Positions 34,174-45,230 of a stretch of 64,000 bases of DNA are shown piece by piece. A program made the position numbers and the translations under genes. Positions within the stretch are counted from its first letter, which is position 1. Every line of letters begins with the position of its first letter. Under the pieces are notes generated by a model. The model made no database searches, was not told the origin of the DNA, and saw nothing but the letters and a program-made list of their open reading frames with translations. Origin of the DNA: Neurospora tetraspora (lineage: Eukaryota > Ascomycota > Sordariomycetes > Sordariales > Sordariaceae); NCBI RefSeq assembly GCF_033439725.1, contig NW_026944386.1, positions 2,666,001 to 2,730,000 on the forward strand. The letters run 5' to 3'.

Positions 34174-35754
34174 ATGTCGCTCACCAAATGGTTTAAAGGA
34201 AGCGGAAGTGGAAGGAACGATCAGGACAGCGTGACGCTCAAGAACAGCAAGAAGAAAACAAAGAAGAGAAGCGAACAAGAAGACTACTACACTCAAGACG
34301 ACATGGAGGGCTACGTCTACGACAACAACTACCACTACCAGCCCGCCCCCGGCCTCCAGCCCCAAGGATATGGATATTCGCAACGGATGGCAGCAAAGCC
34401 TAGGAAGCCGAGACTAGCGGCACAAGAGGGACACTTCGATGCCGAGGAACTGACGCGTCGCCTTCTCGATGTGCTAGCCGAGCAAAAGGCACACGAAGCC
34501 AAGAAGCAAAGGATGAGAGAAGCTAGGACAGATCCAGCTACTCAGTGGCAGCAACGGCAAGAAGCAGCGATATCTTCTTTGAACAGGGCCCCGACTGCAG
34601 CTGGCCGGACGACAGGCTTAAGAAAGCCAAGCAAGTCATACGCCGACCACGACATCGAAGCCGCCGAAGAACAAGAATACCGCCATGTACCCAACGACGC
34701 AGCCAGGGCGTTGAATCAAACCGATGCCGACAAAGCCATCCGCCAACAAGACAAGCTCGACAAGCGAGCCCAGGGCGAACACCACCGACGAAGCAGCGAA
34801 ATGACCGTTGAGGTCCCCATAGCGGAGCGTACAACGGCTCTGCCACACCAGACTCAGCCCCAGTTAGTCTTGCTGGACAACAACCGCGCCAAACAAGAAC
34901 AGATTCTTGACGAGGCATCGCAAGGGGGCCACAAAGCCCGTGGACAAACCGATATCGATAGGGCAAAGAGACGGCACAGTCTCAGCCTCGAAGGGGCGCT
35001 GTCGAGGATCTCGGCGGCTTGGGCGTCTGGAGCCAGTGGTGGTGAACAGGACCATACAACGGCAGTATCAGCATCAGCACCAGCACCAACATCAGCAACA
35101 GCCGGGACGCAACCCGGGGCAAGTAGTAAGGAGCCCGAATCCATAATCTTCCTTCATCCACTAGCTATTCACACCACGACCACAACGCAAGACCAGGCCA
35201 CCTCCCAGCAAGAACACCAGCCAGCAGCACTACCAGCAGCAGAGAACAACAACAGACCGGCAGAAAGGGCCCTCTCCAACGCCAAGGAAAACGACGACCT
35301 ATTAGCCCTTCCCTCCCCAACAACCCAGAGCCAAAGCCAAAGCCTAAGCCAGCGCCTGCGAGGGTCAACTTCTCTCCTGAACCTGCGCAAAAAGCTCGGC
35401 ATGAATGGCTCATCAGGCTCCGGCTCCGGTTCCGGCTCCGGCTCTTCTGGCTCTCCCGGTTCTCCAGTGACCGCCAACAGTAGCGGCAGTAGCGGCAGTG
35501 GGTTGTTTACAGCCACGACTGGGATTTCAGGAGGGGAGGAAGCTGCTACGTCACCGCTTACTACGGCTTCGTCTTGTGGTGCTGGTGGTCCTGGTGCGGA
35601 TAATCTGCCACAGCCACAGCTGCGGCAGGGGTTGTTGAAGAAAACGGCGACGGGGAAGAGTCAGGAGAAGGAGAAGGAGAGGGGGAAGATGAATAGTAAG
35701 AAGAGTGGGTTCTTTGCTAAGCTTGGTGGAAGTGTGAAGAAGGGGATGTTTTGA
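34174..35754 (+). CDS. Low-complexity protein of unknown function
   Basis: Single-exon frame of 526 residues; I do not recognise a family. It starts MSLTKWFKGSGSGRN and ends KKSGFFAKLGGSVKKGMF, two short basic-amphipathic ends that could touch membranes (inference). Between them the chain is rich in Gln, Arg, Glu, Ala and Ser. It includes the helical stretch EELTRRLLDVLAEQKAHEAK near residue 90 and a Gly-Ser repeat (SGSGSGSGSG) near 415-425. Codon use and the GC-rich third positions match neighbouring genes, and no competing long gene lies on the other strand, so a real gene is likely. Most of the chain is predicted disordered by eye. The 3' flank at 35755-36430 is unremarkable. Confidence 0.65.
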   Translation: MSLTKWFKGSGSGRNDQDSVTLKNSKKKTKKRSEQEDYYTQDDMEGYVYDNNYHYQPAPGLQPQGYGYSQRMAAKPRKPRLAAQEGHFDAEELTRRLLDVLAEQKAHEAKKQRMREARTDPATQWQQRQEAAISSLNRAPTAAGRTTGLRKPSKSYADHDIEAAEEQEYRHVPNDAARALNQTDADKAIRQQDKLDKRAQGEHHRRSSEMTVEVPIAERTTALPHQTQPQLVLLDNNRAKQEQILDEASQGGHKARGQTDIDRAKRRHSLSLEGALSRISAAWASGASGGEQDHTTAVSASAPAPTSATAGTQPGASSKEPESIIFLHPLAIHTTTTTQDQATSQQEHQPAALPAAENNNRPAERALSNAKENDDLLALPSPTTQSQSQSLSQRLRGSTSLLNLRKKLGMNGSSGSGSGSGSGSSGSPGSPVTANSSGSSGSGLFTATTGISGGEEAATSPLTTASSCGAGGPGADNLPQPQLRQGLLKKTATGKSQEKEKERGKMNSKKSGFFAKLGGSVKKGMF

Positions 35755-37053
35755 GTTGTGTTGTTTGTGTTTGTGTTTGAAGTTCAAGATGAGGCGATGC
35801 GGTTATATGGGCAATGATACATGGGACGATGGGATAATAATGACGGGTCGATATGGATGGCGTAGGGTGGCAACCTAGGGTAGAGATGGCAGGCGTGTTG
35901 GGTCTATGAACACAAACGAATTTTGGACGGCGACGAACTTGAGATCAAGGTTTCGGCTGACTTATACTATACCATGTCTGGCGTTAAAGTTATCTATACA
36001 CCAGCAGATAGCGGTGACATGGCCGGATACGCATTCGAAGTGCTTATATACAGCTGATTTGTTATCAAGTACATGTAGTTTTCTGTCGTCCTAATGTTGG
36101 ACAAGGCAAGAACAATTCCACCCACTGAGGTATGGTTACTCATGCCAACCCACTAGCCATGGTGACATTTGCAACCCTGACGAGTACTAAAAGCAATGAT
36201 GGTTCATCGAGTGTTGCAAATCACCATCGTATGCCATGCTCCCTCGTCCTAAAACCCTAGACCGAGCAAGACTATTCAGCCATAGAGTAAAGCAATAATT
36301 CCCTTCTACGCCGTGTACTTCCATTCCGAAACCGCGCTCGGGAGGTTATGCAAAGGCTGGTGATCCACTGTGGTCTTATTTCCACATGAAGTGAGGCCGC
36401 CAGTCATACCTAACCAGCCCCTTTTGACGTGGTTACTTGAGACTGTTCAAGGAGAAGGGGGTTGAGGAAAGGTCCCATCACCAACCGTACCATAGCTACC
36501 AAGTAGCTCCCGTTCCAAGGACTGATATAATCGCATCAGCCCTATCTATGAGCGCGGATATGCTCAGGGACCTAAAAACTCAAACACAGTATATCCATGA
36601 CACTGAATCGTTCTCCTCTCTGGGTATCTTTTTTTGGCACTTGAAAGCCACGACCTCTTCTTGTAGCCGCTTGCTTCCTCGCTGTGGGTATGTGTGTTTC
36701 CAACAGCCAGCCATCTTACAAGAGAAAAAAACAAAAGTTGGCATCATCGCCATCCCTGCTTCGGTCCGTCACTTTTTTTTTCCTTTTCCTTGCCCCCTTT
36801 TCCGATGTCTACTGTTCAGACAGGTTTTATTGTTGGCAAAGTCAATCCATTCGTTGAGTCAACCACAGTTAGCGGCAACGACCCCTTTTGACTCCTGCCA
36901 CCCTCCATGTCGGTCCTCCATTCGTTCGTTCGTTAATCATCGATATCTTCCGCTCTCATTAGGAAAGCTTCAGCATCCCTTCCCTTCCCTTCCCTTCCCT
37001 TCCCTTCCCTTCCCTTCCCCCATGGCTTTCCCCCTTCTAGGGCGTCCGCCAAT
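35755..37053. other. Intergenic, with a TTCCC microsatellite
   Basis: About 1.3 kb between the convergent 3' ends of the low-complexity gene and the HIT zinc-finger gene. A 267-codon frame at 36437-37240 overlaps the microsatellite and the antisense of the HIT gene and is not credible as a gene. Confidence 0.5.
36976..37019 (+). repeat. (TCCCT)n microsatellite
   Basis: About nine tandem 5-bp units of TCCCT, pure pyrimidine on this strand. It lies just past the stop codon of the HIT-finger gene at 37054, so probably in its 3' UTR. Confidence 0.95.
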
Positions 37054-38271
37054 TCATCGATCCCCACCCTCCCGCTTAATCTCCTCCTCCAACAACCTCT
37101 TCACCACCTCCTGCTCCTCTTTCACAACTTCCTCCCTAACCAATTGCGTCACATCCCTGCTGGGTCTACTACTCGTCCCAGCAGCAGCAGCACCATTACT
37201 ATTACCACCAGGCCTACTAGCCAACTCCCCCCTCTCCTGACTCTTCAACAACCAAAGCACCGTCTCACAAAGCTCCCTAACGCCGTCTCCCGTTTCACTC
37301 GGATCCGTCCTCGCTCTTCTCAATGCAGCAGCTCCCCGACGCAGTCCGACTTCCTTGGACCAAGGCTGCGTGTCCTTTTTCATGTAAGAATTTCCCGAAG
37401 AGGAGGCGTAGCCGGGGACGTTTACGCGGACGGGGAGGCCGGAGGCGGTGGTGGCGAAGCCGGTGTTGGGGTCGACGTGAAGGCCGTTGGGGTTGTTGGA
37501 GGGCGGGAGGGTTTGGGATAGGATGTGGTTGAGGCGAGATTCGAGGTGGGGGTATTTGGAAAGGAGGCGGGTGATGTGGTGGGCGTGGGGGAGGAGGAAG
37601 GCTAGGGGGTCGTTGTCGATGGGCTGAGGAGGTTGCTGCTGCTGCTGCTGCTGCTGCTGGGTGTTGGTGGATGGTGTGGGTTGTACCGAGGAGGGAGGTG
37701 GGTGGTTTTCCTTGTGGGCTTTGTTGCAGGCTACGGAGCAGCTGTTTTGTGATGATGAGTGGATGTTGGTCAGAATAAGAGGGGTTGTTTTTTGTTGAAC
37801 TTACTACATAAGCGGGCAGCGCGGACACCTGTACTTCCCTGGCTGCGCTTGACAGACACCACATTGCTTTGCTTCCTTCTTGACAGGTTTTGGTGGGGAG
37901 TCTGGTTCTTCTTCCGGGCTGGGACGTTTTCGTGATGGCGAAGCTGGCTCTTGTTTCACTGGGTGCTCCGGTCCTTGCGCTTCTTGCGCTTTCTGCGCCT
38001 CTTGCTGGTCGTTCAACTTTTTCGTTACGTATGTCGGCTCCTCCTCCTCTGGTTCTTGCTTGATCTGAGGTTGTGATATGACCTCTGGTTGGTCTTCCGA
38101 GCTGGTTTGTCCGTTGACTTGTGTGGTCTCTGTGGTCTCTTGGCCGTCATCCTGAGTGACTAAAGCCTCTTCGCGAGCGCCGGCGATGAGCGCCTTCAGC
38201 TCATCAGCGAACAGGCGCTGAGACTCGTCTGAGGCCATATCCGGGCCACCAGCTAGAGGTTCCGTGCTCAT
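37054..38271 (-). CDS. HIT-type zinc-finger protein (possible Hit1/snoRNP assembly factor)
   Basis: Two exons (37805-38271, 37054-37741) separated by a 63-bp intron give 384 residues. The zinc finger spans the junction: C137-x2-C140, C149-x2-C152, C157-x3-C161 and H165-x3-H169, i.e. CGVCQAQPGKYRCPRCP followed by YCSVACNKAHKENH. This is the full zf-HIT ligand set. HIT fingers occur in assembly factors for box C/D snoRNPs and chromatin remodellers. The C-terminal half contains DPLAFLLPHAHHITRLLSKY, reminiscent of the helical part of Hit1/ZNHIT3, but at 384 residues the protein is larger than yeast Hit1 and carries a long acidic/Pro-rich N terminus and a Gln run (8 Q). An ATG at 38442 could extend it by 57 residues; 38271 is preferred. 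Domain certain, orthology tentative. Confidence 0.85.
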
Positions 38272-38883
38272 TGTACCCAATTGATCTCTCAAAAAACTGA
38301 ATGGGTCGAGACCTGGCAATAGGTCAATGTCGATAGTGAGGGGCGTGGCGCGCAAAAGGTGAGAGAGAGGGTGACCGTGTGAAAGTTGCGGAAATTCTGA
38401 GCGAATGCTGAAAAGCGATGTGTTTAAATAATGCCAACACAAAAGTAAGGCCGTATTAGTTTAGTGGAGGCCCGTTTTATGTTCGTGGCTGGGATATCTC
38501 TAGAGTGAACGGTTTCGGTTTGTGAAGTCGAAATTTTCTAGATGGAAATCGTATATCGCCAAAAGTTGCGATCCGCAGTTTTTGCCAAGCGACCAGGGAA
38601 ATGCCCGATAAGGCGACAAGGACGCGAAGCAAAGGATGTAAGTCGTCGAATATGATTGGTACTCCCTTTGTTTTATTCCATGTGCTACGAAAAGGTTGGT
38701 GGACTTTGATCAAAATGCATGGAATAAAGTGTACAAAGGGTCCCTCCAGTCCAATTCACTTCCCGTCGCAAACTCCAATCCAATCAGTGTGGAGTGGAGG
38801 CTGACAAACCACCCCGTTAAAATCCCAGTCAATTGCCCTGCCCCAAAGCCATGACGCACCCCCCATGCATAAGACTGGGCCCC
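38272..38883. other. Upstream region of the HIT-finger gene
   Basis: About 610 bp between the start codon and the left target duplication of island C. No gene seen. Confidence 0.5.
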
Positions 38884-38890
38884 TAGAACT

Positions 38891-38968
38891 GCGCAAAGGC
38901 TAGCTGGCTAGACTCAAAATGCTCCCTGGCTAGACTAAGCCCACTTTTATCGCCGAGTAAGCCCAGCC
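38891..38968 (+). repeat. Left terminal inverted repeat of island C
   Basis: 78 bp starting GCGCAAAGGCTAGCTGG; pairs with 43122-43199 with one mismatch. It contains CTGGCTAGACT twice, 22 bp apart, a likely transposase-binding subrepeat. Confidence 0.92.
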
Positions 38969-40197
38969 AGCATACCATACTGTGCACATTGCTGCCCAAC
39001 CACTGCTACTATCGCGTTGTCTATTAGCGATAATTAGTCTTATATAATTGAATAAAGCTATCGCGATATCACTCCTAGTATTGAGCGATTGATTGCAGCG
39101 ATTATCTTTCGTCTTTATTATTATTTAGTACAATATTTTTGAATTCGTAGTATTATTATACCTCTTCGCCCGCCCGCCCGTCCGCCTAGGTAAGTTACTA
39201 GCCTAGCTAACTAAAATAATTAATGCTAATGGGGTTTAAATAAAATCGCTAACTAAAATGCTTTTAAATCCGTTTCGAGTAATTACTTTTAAATAGAGTA
39301 CAATTTCCTTCGTCAAACTCCAATCGTTATTAATACGCCGTCCCCGCTACTATAAGCCTTCGAAATTGTGTTCGCTATTGTAGTTACTATCCGTTAGCGA
39401 GCGCCGCGCTATTATTAAATAGAGGTTTCTATTTACTTCCTCGGGTTATGATAATAAAGTCGTTGCGTTCAATGCGTTATAAGAATACGTTGTATAATAA
39501 AGTTTTATAATTATATTGCAAAGTAATATAAAGAGTAGGAAGAAGGGAGAGGAGACTATCATTGTTCGTATCGATTATTATTATATATACGGCCGCGCTT
39601 ATAAAGTTAGTACTGGGCAAAGTATTCGAAATATTATATCGAGGCGCCTTAACTACTTATATTGTATAAAAGTAGTATTATGGGTAAGGTAGGGTAAATA
39701 GTAATTTGCTAAAGAAATTAAAAATAATTATAATTACGACTTCGATATTACTAATTTCGTTAGTAACGCCACTTATTAATAATAGGTTTATTATAATTAT
39801 AAAGAAGTTATTAATATTATTATCGAAAGATTATTTAGTATTATTAAAATAATTGTCCGTTAAATTGCTTACTATTTAAGTGGTATTTTAGATTCTAAAG
39901 ACGAAGATTCGGTTACTATTTAATGTGTTAATTATAATAATTTAATATTAGAATTATATAGTCTTGGAATCCCTATTACGGTAAAGGAAGTATTAAATAT
40001 TTAATAGTGTATCCGTTGTATAAAGTATAGTCCTTATTCTTCGATTAAAATACTTATCGATTTATTGGAATAATATAAGAACCTTTACGGTATCGAATAT
40101 TTTATTGAGTATAACGGAGAACGCGTAATACGAATATTCTAAATTTTCGATTAATATATTAAAATATAGAAAAAAAAATCCCTATATTTTATTAATT

Positions 40198-41048
40198 GAT
40201 AATACGTATAAAGTAAACATAACCTTTATATTATTACATTTATTAATTCTAAATATTCGGATTTGGGATTTTCTACTTATATTTAGTACTTGCTTTTAGT
40301 GCTTATATTTGGAGTCTTTTATTTATTAATAATAATTAACCCTCTTTTTCCTTATAGCTTAATTGTTTTAACCTCTCTTTCTTTAATATTATTAGTATTA
40401 ATACGTTAGGTTATAATTTTAATATCGGTTTTAATTTTTTGAGTGGGGAGAGATAAGAAGATTTTAAATAGTGATTTAATTATTTAAAAAGGCTTTAAGA
40501 GGATTATAAAATTCCTAACCCCGCGGTGTTCATTAGCGACTTCGATAGAGGATTTAAAAAGGCCGTTATTATTACTTACTTAGAAGTGCTATATTAATTC
40601 TATATATAGTACGTTATAAAGAATGTGAATTATTATATTAAAAAGAAGTAGGTTTAATTACCTTTTAGTAATAGGGGTAATAACGGTAATAATTCTGCCC
40701 CCGATATTAACCTTTTAAATTTCCTACTAACGGTCCGGGATTTGGATAATAATAGTTCCGATTGCTTATTATATGGAAATTTTACGGCGGTTGTTGATAG
40801 TAAAATTAATAATGAAGTTGGCGATAACAAATATATTAATAATAATTTAAAGGAAGATAACCCGGAAGAAGTTAACGATGCCGCTGCTACTAACCGTTTT
40901 ATTTAATACCTTAATAATAGGTAAAACATTCGTAAAATAATTAAAAAGCTAATAATTAAAGTTATTATTCTACGCAATCGTAAAGTGCCTACTTTCAACC
41001 CCTCTCGTCAATTCTATTAAAATTTATATAAAGGCTTTTAAAAGGCTT
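40198..41048 (+). pseudogene. RIP-killed Mutator-like (MULE) transposase
   Basis: At 40198-40218 one frame reads DNTYKVN, matching the D-x-T-Y-K-x-N motif around the first catalytic Asp of MULE transposases. At 40535-40564 another frame reads SDFDRGFKKA, matching the second Asp motif. It is followed at about 40599-40624 by a stretch ending VIKNV where Cys and His of the C-x2-H motif appear as Tyr, the change RIP would make. The frame then stays open at 40658-40903 and continues with TAA stops at former Gln codons. The two motifs lie in different frames, so an indel or lost intron separates them. Not functional. Confidence 0.72.
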
Positions 41049-43121
41049 AAAAGTAGGTAGTTTATATTAATAATAAAGGTTACTTTAAGCGGGTAAAATA
41101 TTTAATAGTCTATAAATTTAAATAATAAATTCGTACGTATTGAACCCCCCCCCCCCCCCCCTTCCTTTCTATAATAAATAATATACTTTTTTCGCCTACT
41201 CTCTTTTTTTTTTTTTACTACTAAATTAACTAATAACCTCTTTCGTCTTATTATAATTCTCTTCGCTTACCTTCTTAAGTATTACTTCCTATAGATTAAC
41301 GAATTTAGTAATTACGCCGTTTCGAAGTATAGAAGTTTTAGTATTAAGGTAATTAGCCGAATTGAATTTATATATAAAGCTATTAAACGCTTCCTTAAAA
41401 ACCGCCTCTCTTTTTTAAATTAATTATATAAATATATACGATCTGCTTACCACTCTTAAAGATAGGAGTTCAAATTTAAATATATTATAGCGAAATAGAT
41501 AGTTTTATATAAATATAAAAAGGTAAGGATATTCCATAATCTAATATTGAAAGTACGTAAAAATGTAACCTTCTAGAAGTCTAATTAATTAACTTCCTTT
41601 TTTTTTATATAAGTAGTATTATATACCTTCAAATTTATATAGTACTAGTACCGCTATACGTATAACGATTAATTTAAAAATCTATATTACAATTTAAATT
41701 TTAATGGTAAGAAGGAGTTTATTACGTAGTATAAGCTACTTTAAAAGTATTTTATATTACGGCTATTATAAATAAATGTCTTATTAATATTTATTATAAA
41801 AGATATTAATACGTATTAGTAGTTAGGCGGTTCGATAATAGAGGTTAAATATTATATTTATACGATTTAAAACCCTATTGCCTTACTTAGCCGCTAACGA
41901 AAAGTAGTTATCCCTAATCTAAACTTTATAGATTATATACGTAGAGTATTAAGGTGAAATTTTATAAACTCGGAGGTTTATAAATTATGCGAATTCGAAA
42001 GTAATTAAATATTATCCGCTTAACCTACTTAGCTTTAACCTTGAACTGCTATGCTTATTATAACCGCGCTTATTAACCGCGACTAATATAATAACCACTG
42101 CGTACTTTCTTACAATAAACTTCCCTATTAGGTAATACAGCGAAATACTTAGAGAAGAAGGAGGGCGCTAGCTTATTAAAGATAATTTTGCGCTAAAAGA
42201 GGAAGGATTTAAATAAATTAAATTATACGGGAGGATTTAAATAATGTTATTATAGAGGCTATAATTCGATTTACGCTAGTGCTTTTTTTAATACCCCTGC
42301 AAATAATTTTAATTCCTTCGCCCTCGCTTTTTTACCCTCTAATTCCCTTTTAACGGCTAGCGCCTTCCTTATTTCCCTATTCCCAAATTTAATAATAACC
42401 GCCAATTTAGCTTACTAATTCTAATTAATTTAATTATAAAGCATTAGCACTTACTAGGTGGCTGTTAAAATTTCTTATCCTTAATTTAAGCGGTTATTAA
42501 AATTAGTATGAGGATTAGGTATTAAATATAGTTAAATTAGAGGGTTATATACCTATACGGTTAGAAGTAAAGGAGGCTCTTATAATTCGTACTATAAATT
42601 ATTGTATTGGGCTAATTAATTTTATTATTACTTAGGCACCTCTTGAAGACCTAGACTTCGCTCCTCCTCCCTTTAATTAGCTATAGTATAATTTACAAAG
42701 CTACGTTGTACTAGCAATATAATATAATTAAACCCCTATAGTTATAGTATTACTTTTAGTATTTATACGGGGCGGAGGATAGATGTTGGGAGATTTAAAT
42801 AGGAGGGTAAATTTTTAGCCACCTCCCTAATATTTTAGGTAATATTTATACAGCGAGTATCAAAATTAGGGTAGATACGTATACTCTAAGTAATAAGTGT
42901 AGTAAGTGTAAATATATATAACAATAGAGCTAATATAGAGGATAATAGTATTATTAGTAACTATAGTATTAATATCCTCTGTAGTAGATAATTAATTGGA
43001 TTGATAACTCTAAATAACTTTACGTAAAAAAATAATGCCAACGACGTAAATCTAGCAATATGCGGACATTGATTATATGGCCTTAGTTGTACGTAGTATG
43101 CTGGCGCGGGCTGGGCTGGGC

Positions 43122-43199
43122 GGCTGGGCTTACTCAGCGATAAAAGTGGGCTTAGTCTAGCCAGGGAGCATTTTGAGTCTAGCCAGCTAGCCTTTGCGC
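43122..43199 (-). repeat. Right terminal inverted repeat of island C
   Basis: Reverse complement of 38891-38968 with one mismatch, ending CCTTTGCGC before the TAGAACT duplication. Confidence 0.92.
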
Positions 43200-43409
43200 T
43201 AGAACTGGCACGGCAGTGGACGCATATCGGCGCTAATCGCGTTAGCGTTAGCGGCCGCTGACAATTCCATGCCCGGACCGGCGGCAAACATTTCGGAATC
43301 TGTCGGCGTCATTCCTTTTCTTTCCCATCTTTCTTTCCCCGTCCCGGTCGAGTCGCCGTGTCTCTTCCCCTCGACGGCATTCCGACAAACACCAACACCA
43401 CCGCCCACG

Positions 43410-44460
43410 ATGCCATCGAATAGACTATTATTACGACAAGGCCTAGTGCCTCTCGTCTCCAAGTCGACCGTGCGACCCGCCGCGACAACCATCCCGCGTC
43501 TGCGCCAAGTTGCTTCCGCTTCCGCCAGTAGCAACAGCAGACAAGCGCATACCGGCGCCCGTTCGGCCGCTCGTCCCCGTCTTCACCAACAGTCATGGAC
43601 CCCTAGCACGACCCTCGCGCCCCAGCAGCGCCGCACCATCTTCATCCAGACCGAGAACACGCCCAACCCGGACTCGCTCAAGTTCCTGCCCAACCAAAAG
43701 GTCATCCCGGACTCGATCAAGACGCCCTTCATCGAGTACATGAACGCGCGCAGCACCATTGCACCCCCCTACCCTTCGCCGCTGGCCGCGCAGCTCATGA
43801 ACATCGACGGCGTCACCTCGGTCTTCTACGGCACCGACTTCATCACCGTGACCAAGTCGGCCGACGCCAACTGGGCGCACATCCGCCCGGAGGTGTTTGC
43901 ACTCATCACCGAGACCATCACTTCCGGTCAGACGATTGTCAATGTGGTGGAGCGCAAGGAAGGGGAGGAATCGACTCAAGAGTTGGACGAGAAGGACAGC
44001 TTGGCGTACGACGAGAACGATAGCGAGGTGGTAGGCATGATCAAGGAGCTGCTGGAGACGAGGATCCGCCCGGCTATTCAGGAGGACGGTGGCGATATCG
44101 AGTTCCGCGGGTTTGAGGATGGCATTGTCAAGCTCAAGCTGCGCGGAGCGTGCCGGACGTGCGATTCCAGCACGGTGACGCTGAAGAACGGGATTGAGGG
44201 CATGTTGATGCACTACGTAAGATTTTCCCCTGGCCGGTTTTGTCCCTTTCCGGCCTGGTTTCGGCTTCAAATATTTCGCTGACATGTTGAGCAACACCCA
44301 ACAGATCGAAGAAGTCCAAGGTGTCGAACAGGTACTTGACCCCGAAGAAGACATCGCGTTGCAGGAGTTTCAGAAATTCGAGGAGAAGTTGAGGAAGCAA
44401 AAGGGCGAAGTCCCCCCTACCACCGTAGGGAAGGACTCTTTGGATTCCGTCCCTGGCTAA
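43410..44460 (+). CDS. NFU1: Mitochondrial iron-sulfur cluster scaffold NFU1
   Basis: Late-acting Fe-S protein that delivers 4Fe-4S clusters to lipoate synthase and respiratory enzymes in the mitochondrial matrix. Exons 43410-44216 and 44305-44460 join in phase 0 to 320 residues. The first ~75 residues are Arg/Ser/Ala-rich with hardly any acid, a mitochondrial presequence. The Nfu N-terminal domain starts at RTIFIQTENTPNPDSLKFLP (75-94). The NifU domain begins near 205 and holds the cluster-ligand pair C248-x2-C251 in LRGACRTCDSSTVTLKNG. An in-frame ATG at 43269 would add 47 residues without a presequence character; 43410 has the CCCACGATG context and is preferred. The end of transposon C lies about 200 bp upstream. 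Confidence 0.95.
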
Positions 44461-44548
44461 TCCGTTTTTCTCTGGGGGGTCGGTCTCACCCACAGATCGA
44501 TGAATCGTCGTCCTAAAAATCCACCACAAGACAAGCATTCCTATATAC

Positions 44549-44612
44549 CATACCATACCCGTCCCGTACCCTGTCGTACCGTACCTGCCGTACCTACCGT
44601 ACCGTACCGTAT
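44549..44612 (+). repeat. Degenerate (GTACC)n / (CCGTA)n tract
   Basis: About a dozen 5-bp units resembling GTACC just downstream of the NFU1 stop codon, some imperfect. Confidence 0.85.
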
Positions 44613-45207
44613 CCTCTACTATAGTTCCTATCGCCGTTGGATATAAACCATACTTGATTCAACCTGGAAGGAGGAGTATACCATAATACCCTTGTCATGT
44701 CAACTTGAGAGGATTGAATTTGGTGTCCTTGTTTGTTCCCTTGGCTTCCGATTACACTTCCCCTTCCGTAAAAATGCACTGCGATAAGAGCACCATGCGG
44801 GTAGGGAACCCGCCTCGCCCGCAAGGTCGTACAAAAGCACTCCAAGTTCGGGGTATTTACAGTACGCAGTACTAGATAGAGCATGAGCATGGCGGGACCT
44901 AGCCCAGGGTTGGAAGCTTCCCCACCTCAACCCTCAACCTCACCTCTCTGGGTCTAGGCGCAAAGGTGGGATCGATGATTCGATGAGTTCCAGGTTGTTG
45001 ACCGGTCAGGGTTCTGGAGGGTATCTCGCTGAATGCAGGGTGTCATGTCATATCAAGGATGGCGCAAGAAGGGGTGGTCAGGTGCCGATGATTGCCGACA
45101 CTAGGTTCCGGAATGTCACCACCACTTTGTGTCATTTTGTGTCTGAGAGTTGGACTCATGCCATGTTTAAACCAAAAAAGAGGTGTGGATTACATGCCAT
45201 GGGTGAT

Positions 45208-45230
45208 GGTGGTGGTGGTGGTGGTGGTGG
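45208..45230 (+). repeat. (GGT)n microsatellite
   Basis: Seven to eight tandem GGT triplets in non-coding DNA. Confidence 0.9.

Larger units (their letters stand above)
38884..43206. mobile_element. RIP island C: Mutator-like (MULE) transposon relic with 78-bp terminal inverted repeats
   Basis: Element limits are 38891-43199. The terminal inverted repeats (38891-38968 and 43122-43199) match at 77 of 78 positions. TAGAACT directly repeats on both sides (38884-38890, 43200-43206) as a 7-bp target duplication. The body is RIP-mutated, with a run of 17 C at 41145-41161. Decayed transposase motifs in the interior (see 40198-41048) fit the MULE superfamily, which normally makes 8-9-bp duplications, so one or two flanking bases may have changed. 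The repeat ends keep CpA and TpG and are GC-rich. The insertion splits the region between the divergent HIT-finger and NFU1 genes. Confidence 0.85.

Noticed and set aside
36437-37240. 267-codon open frame on the plus strand
   Set aside because: Runs through the TCCCT microsatellite and the antisense of the HIT-finger gene; composition is Ser/Pro/Leu low complexity without a domain.
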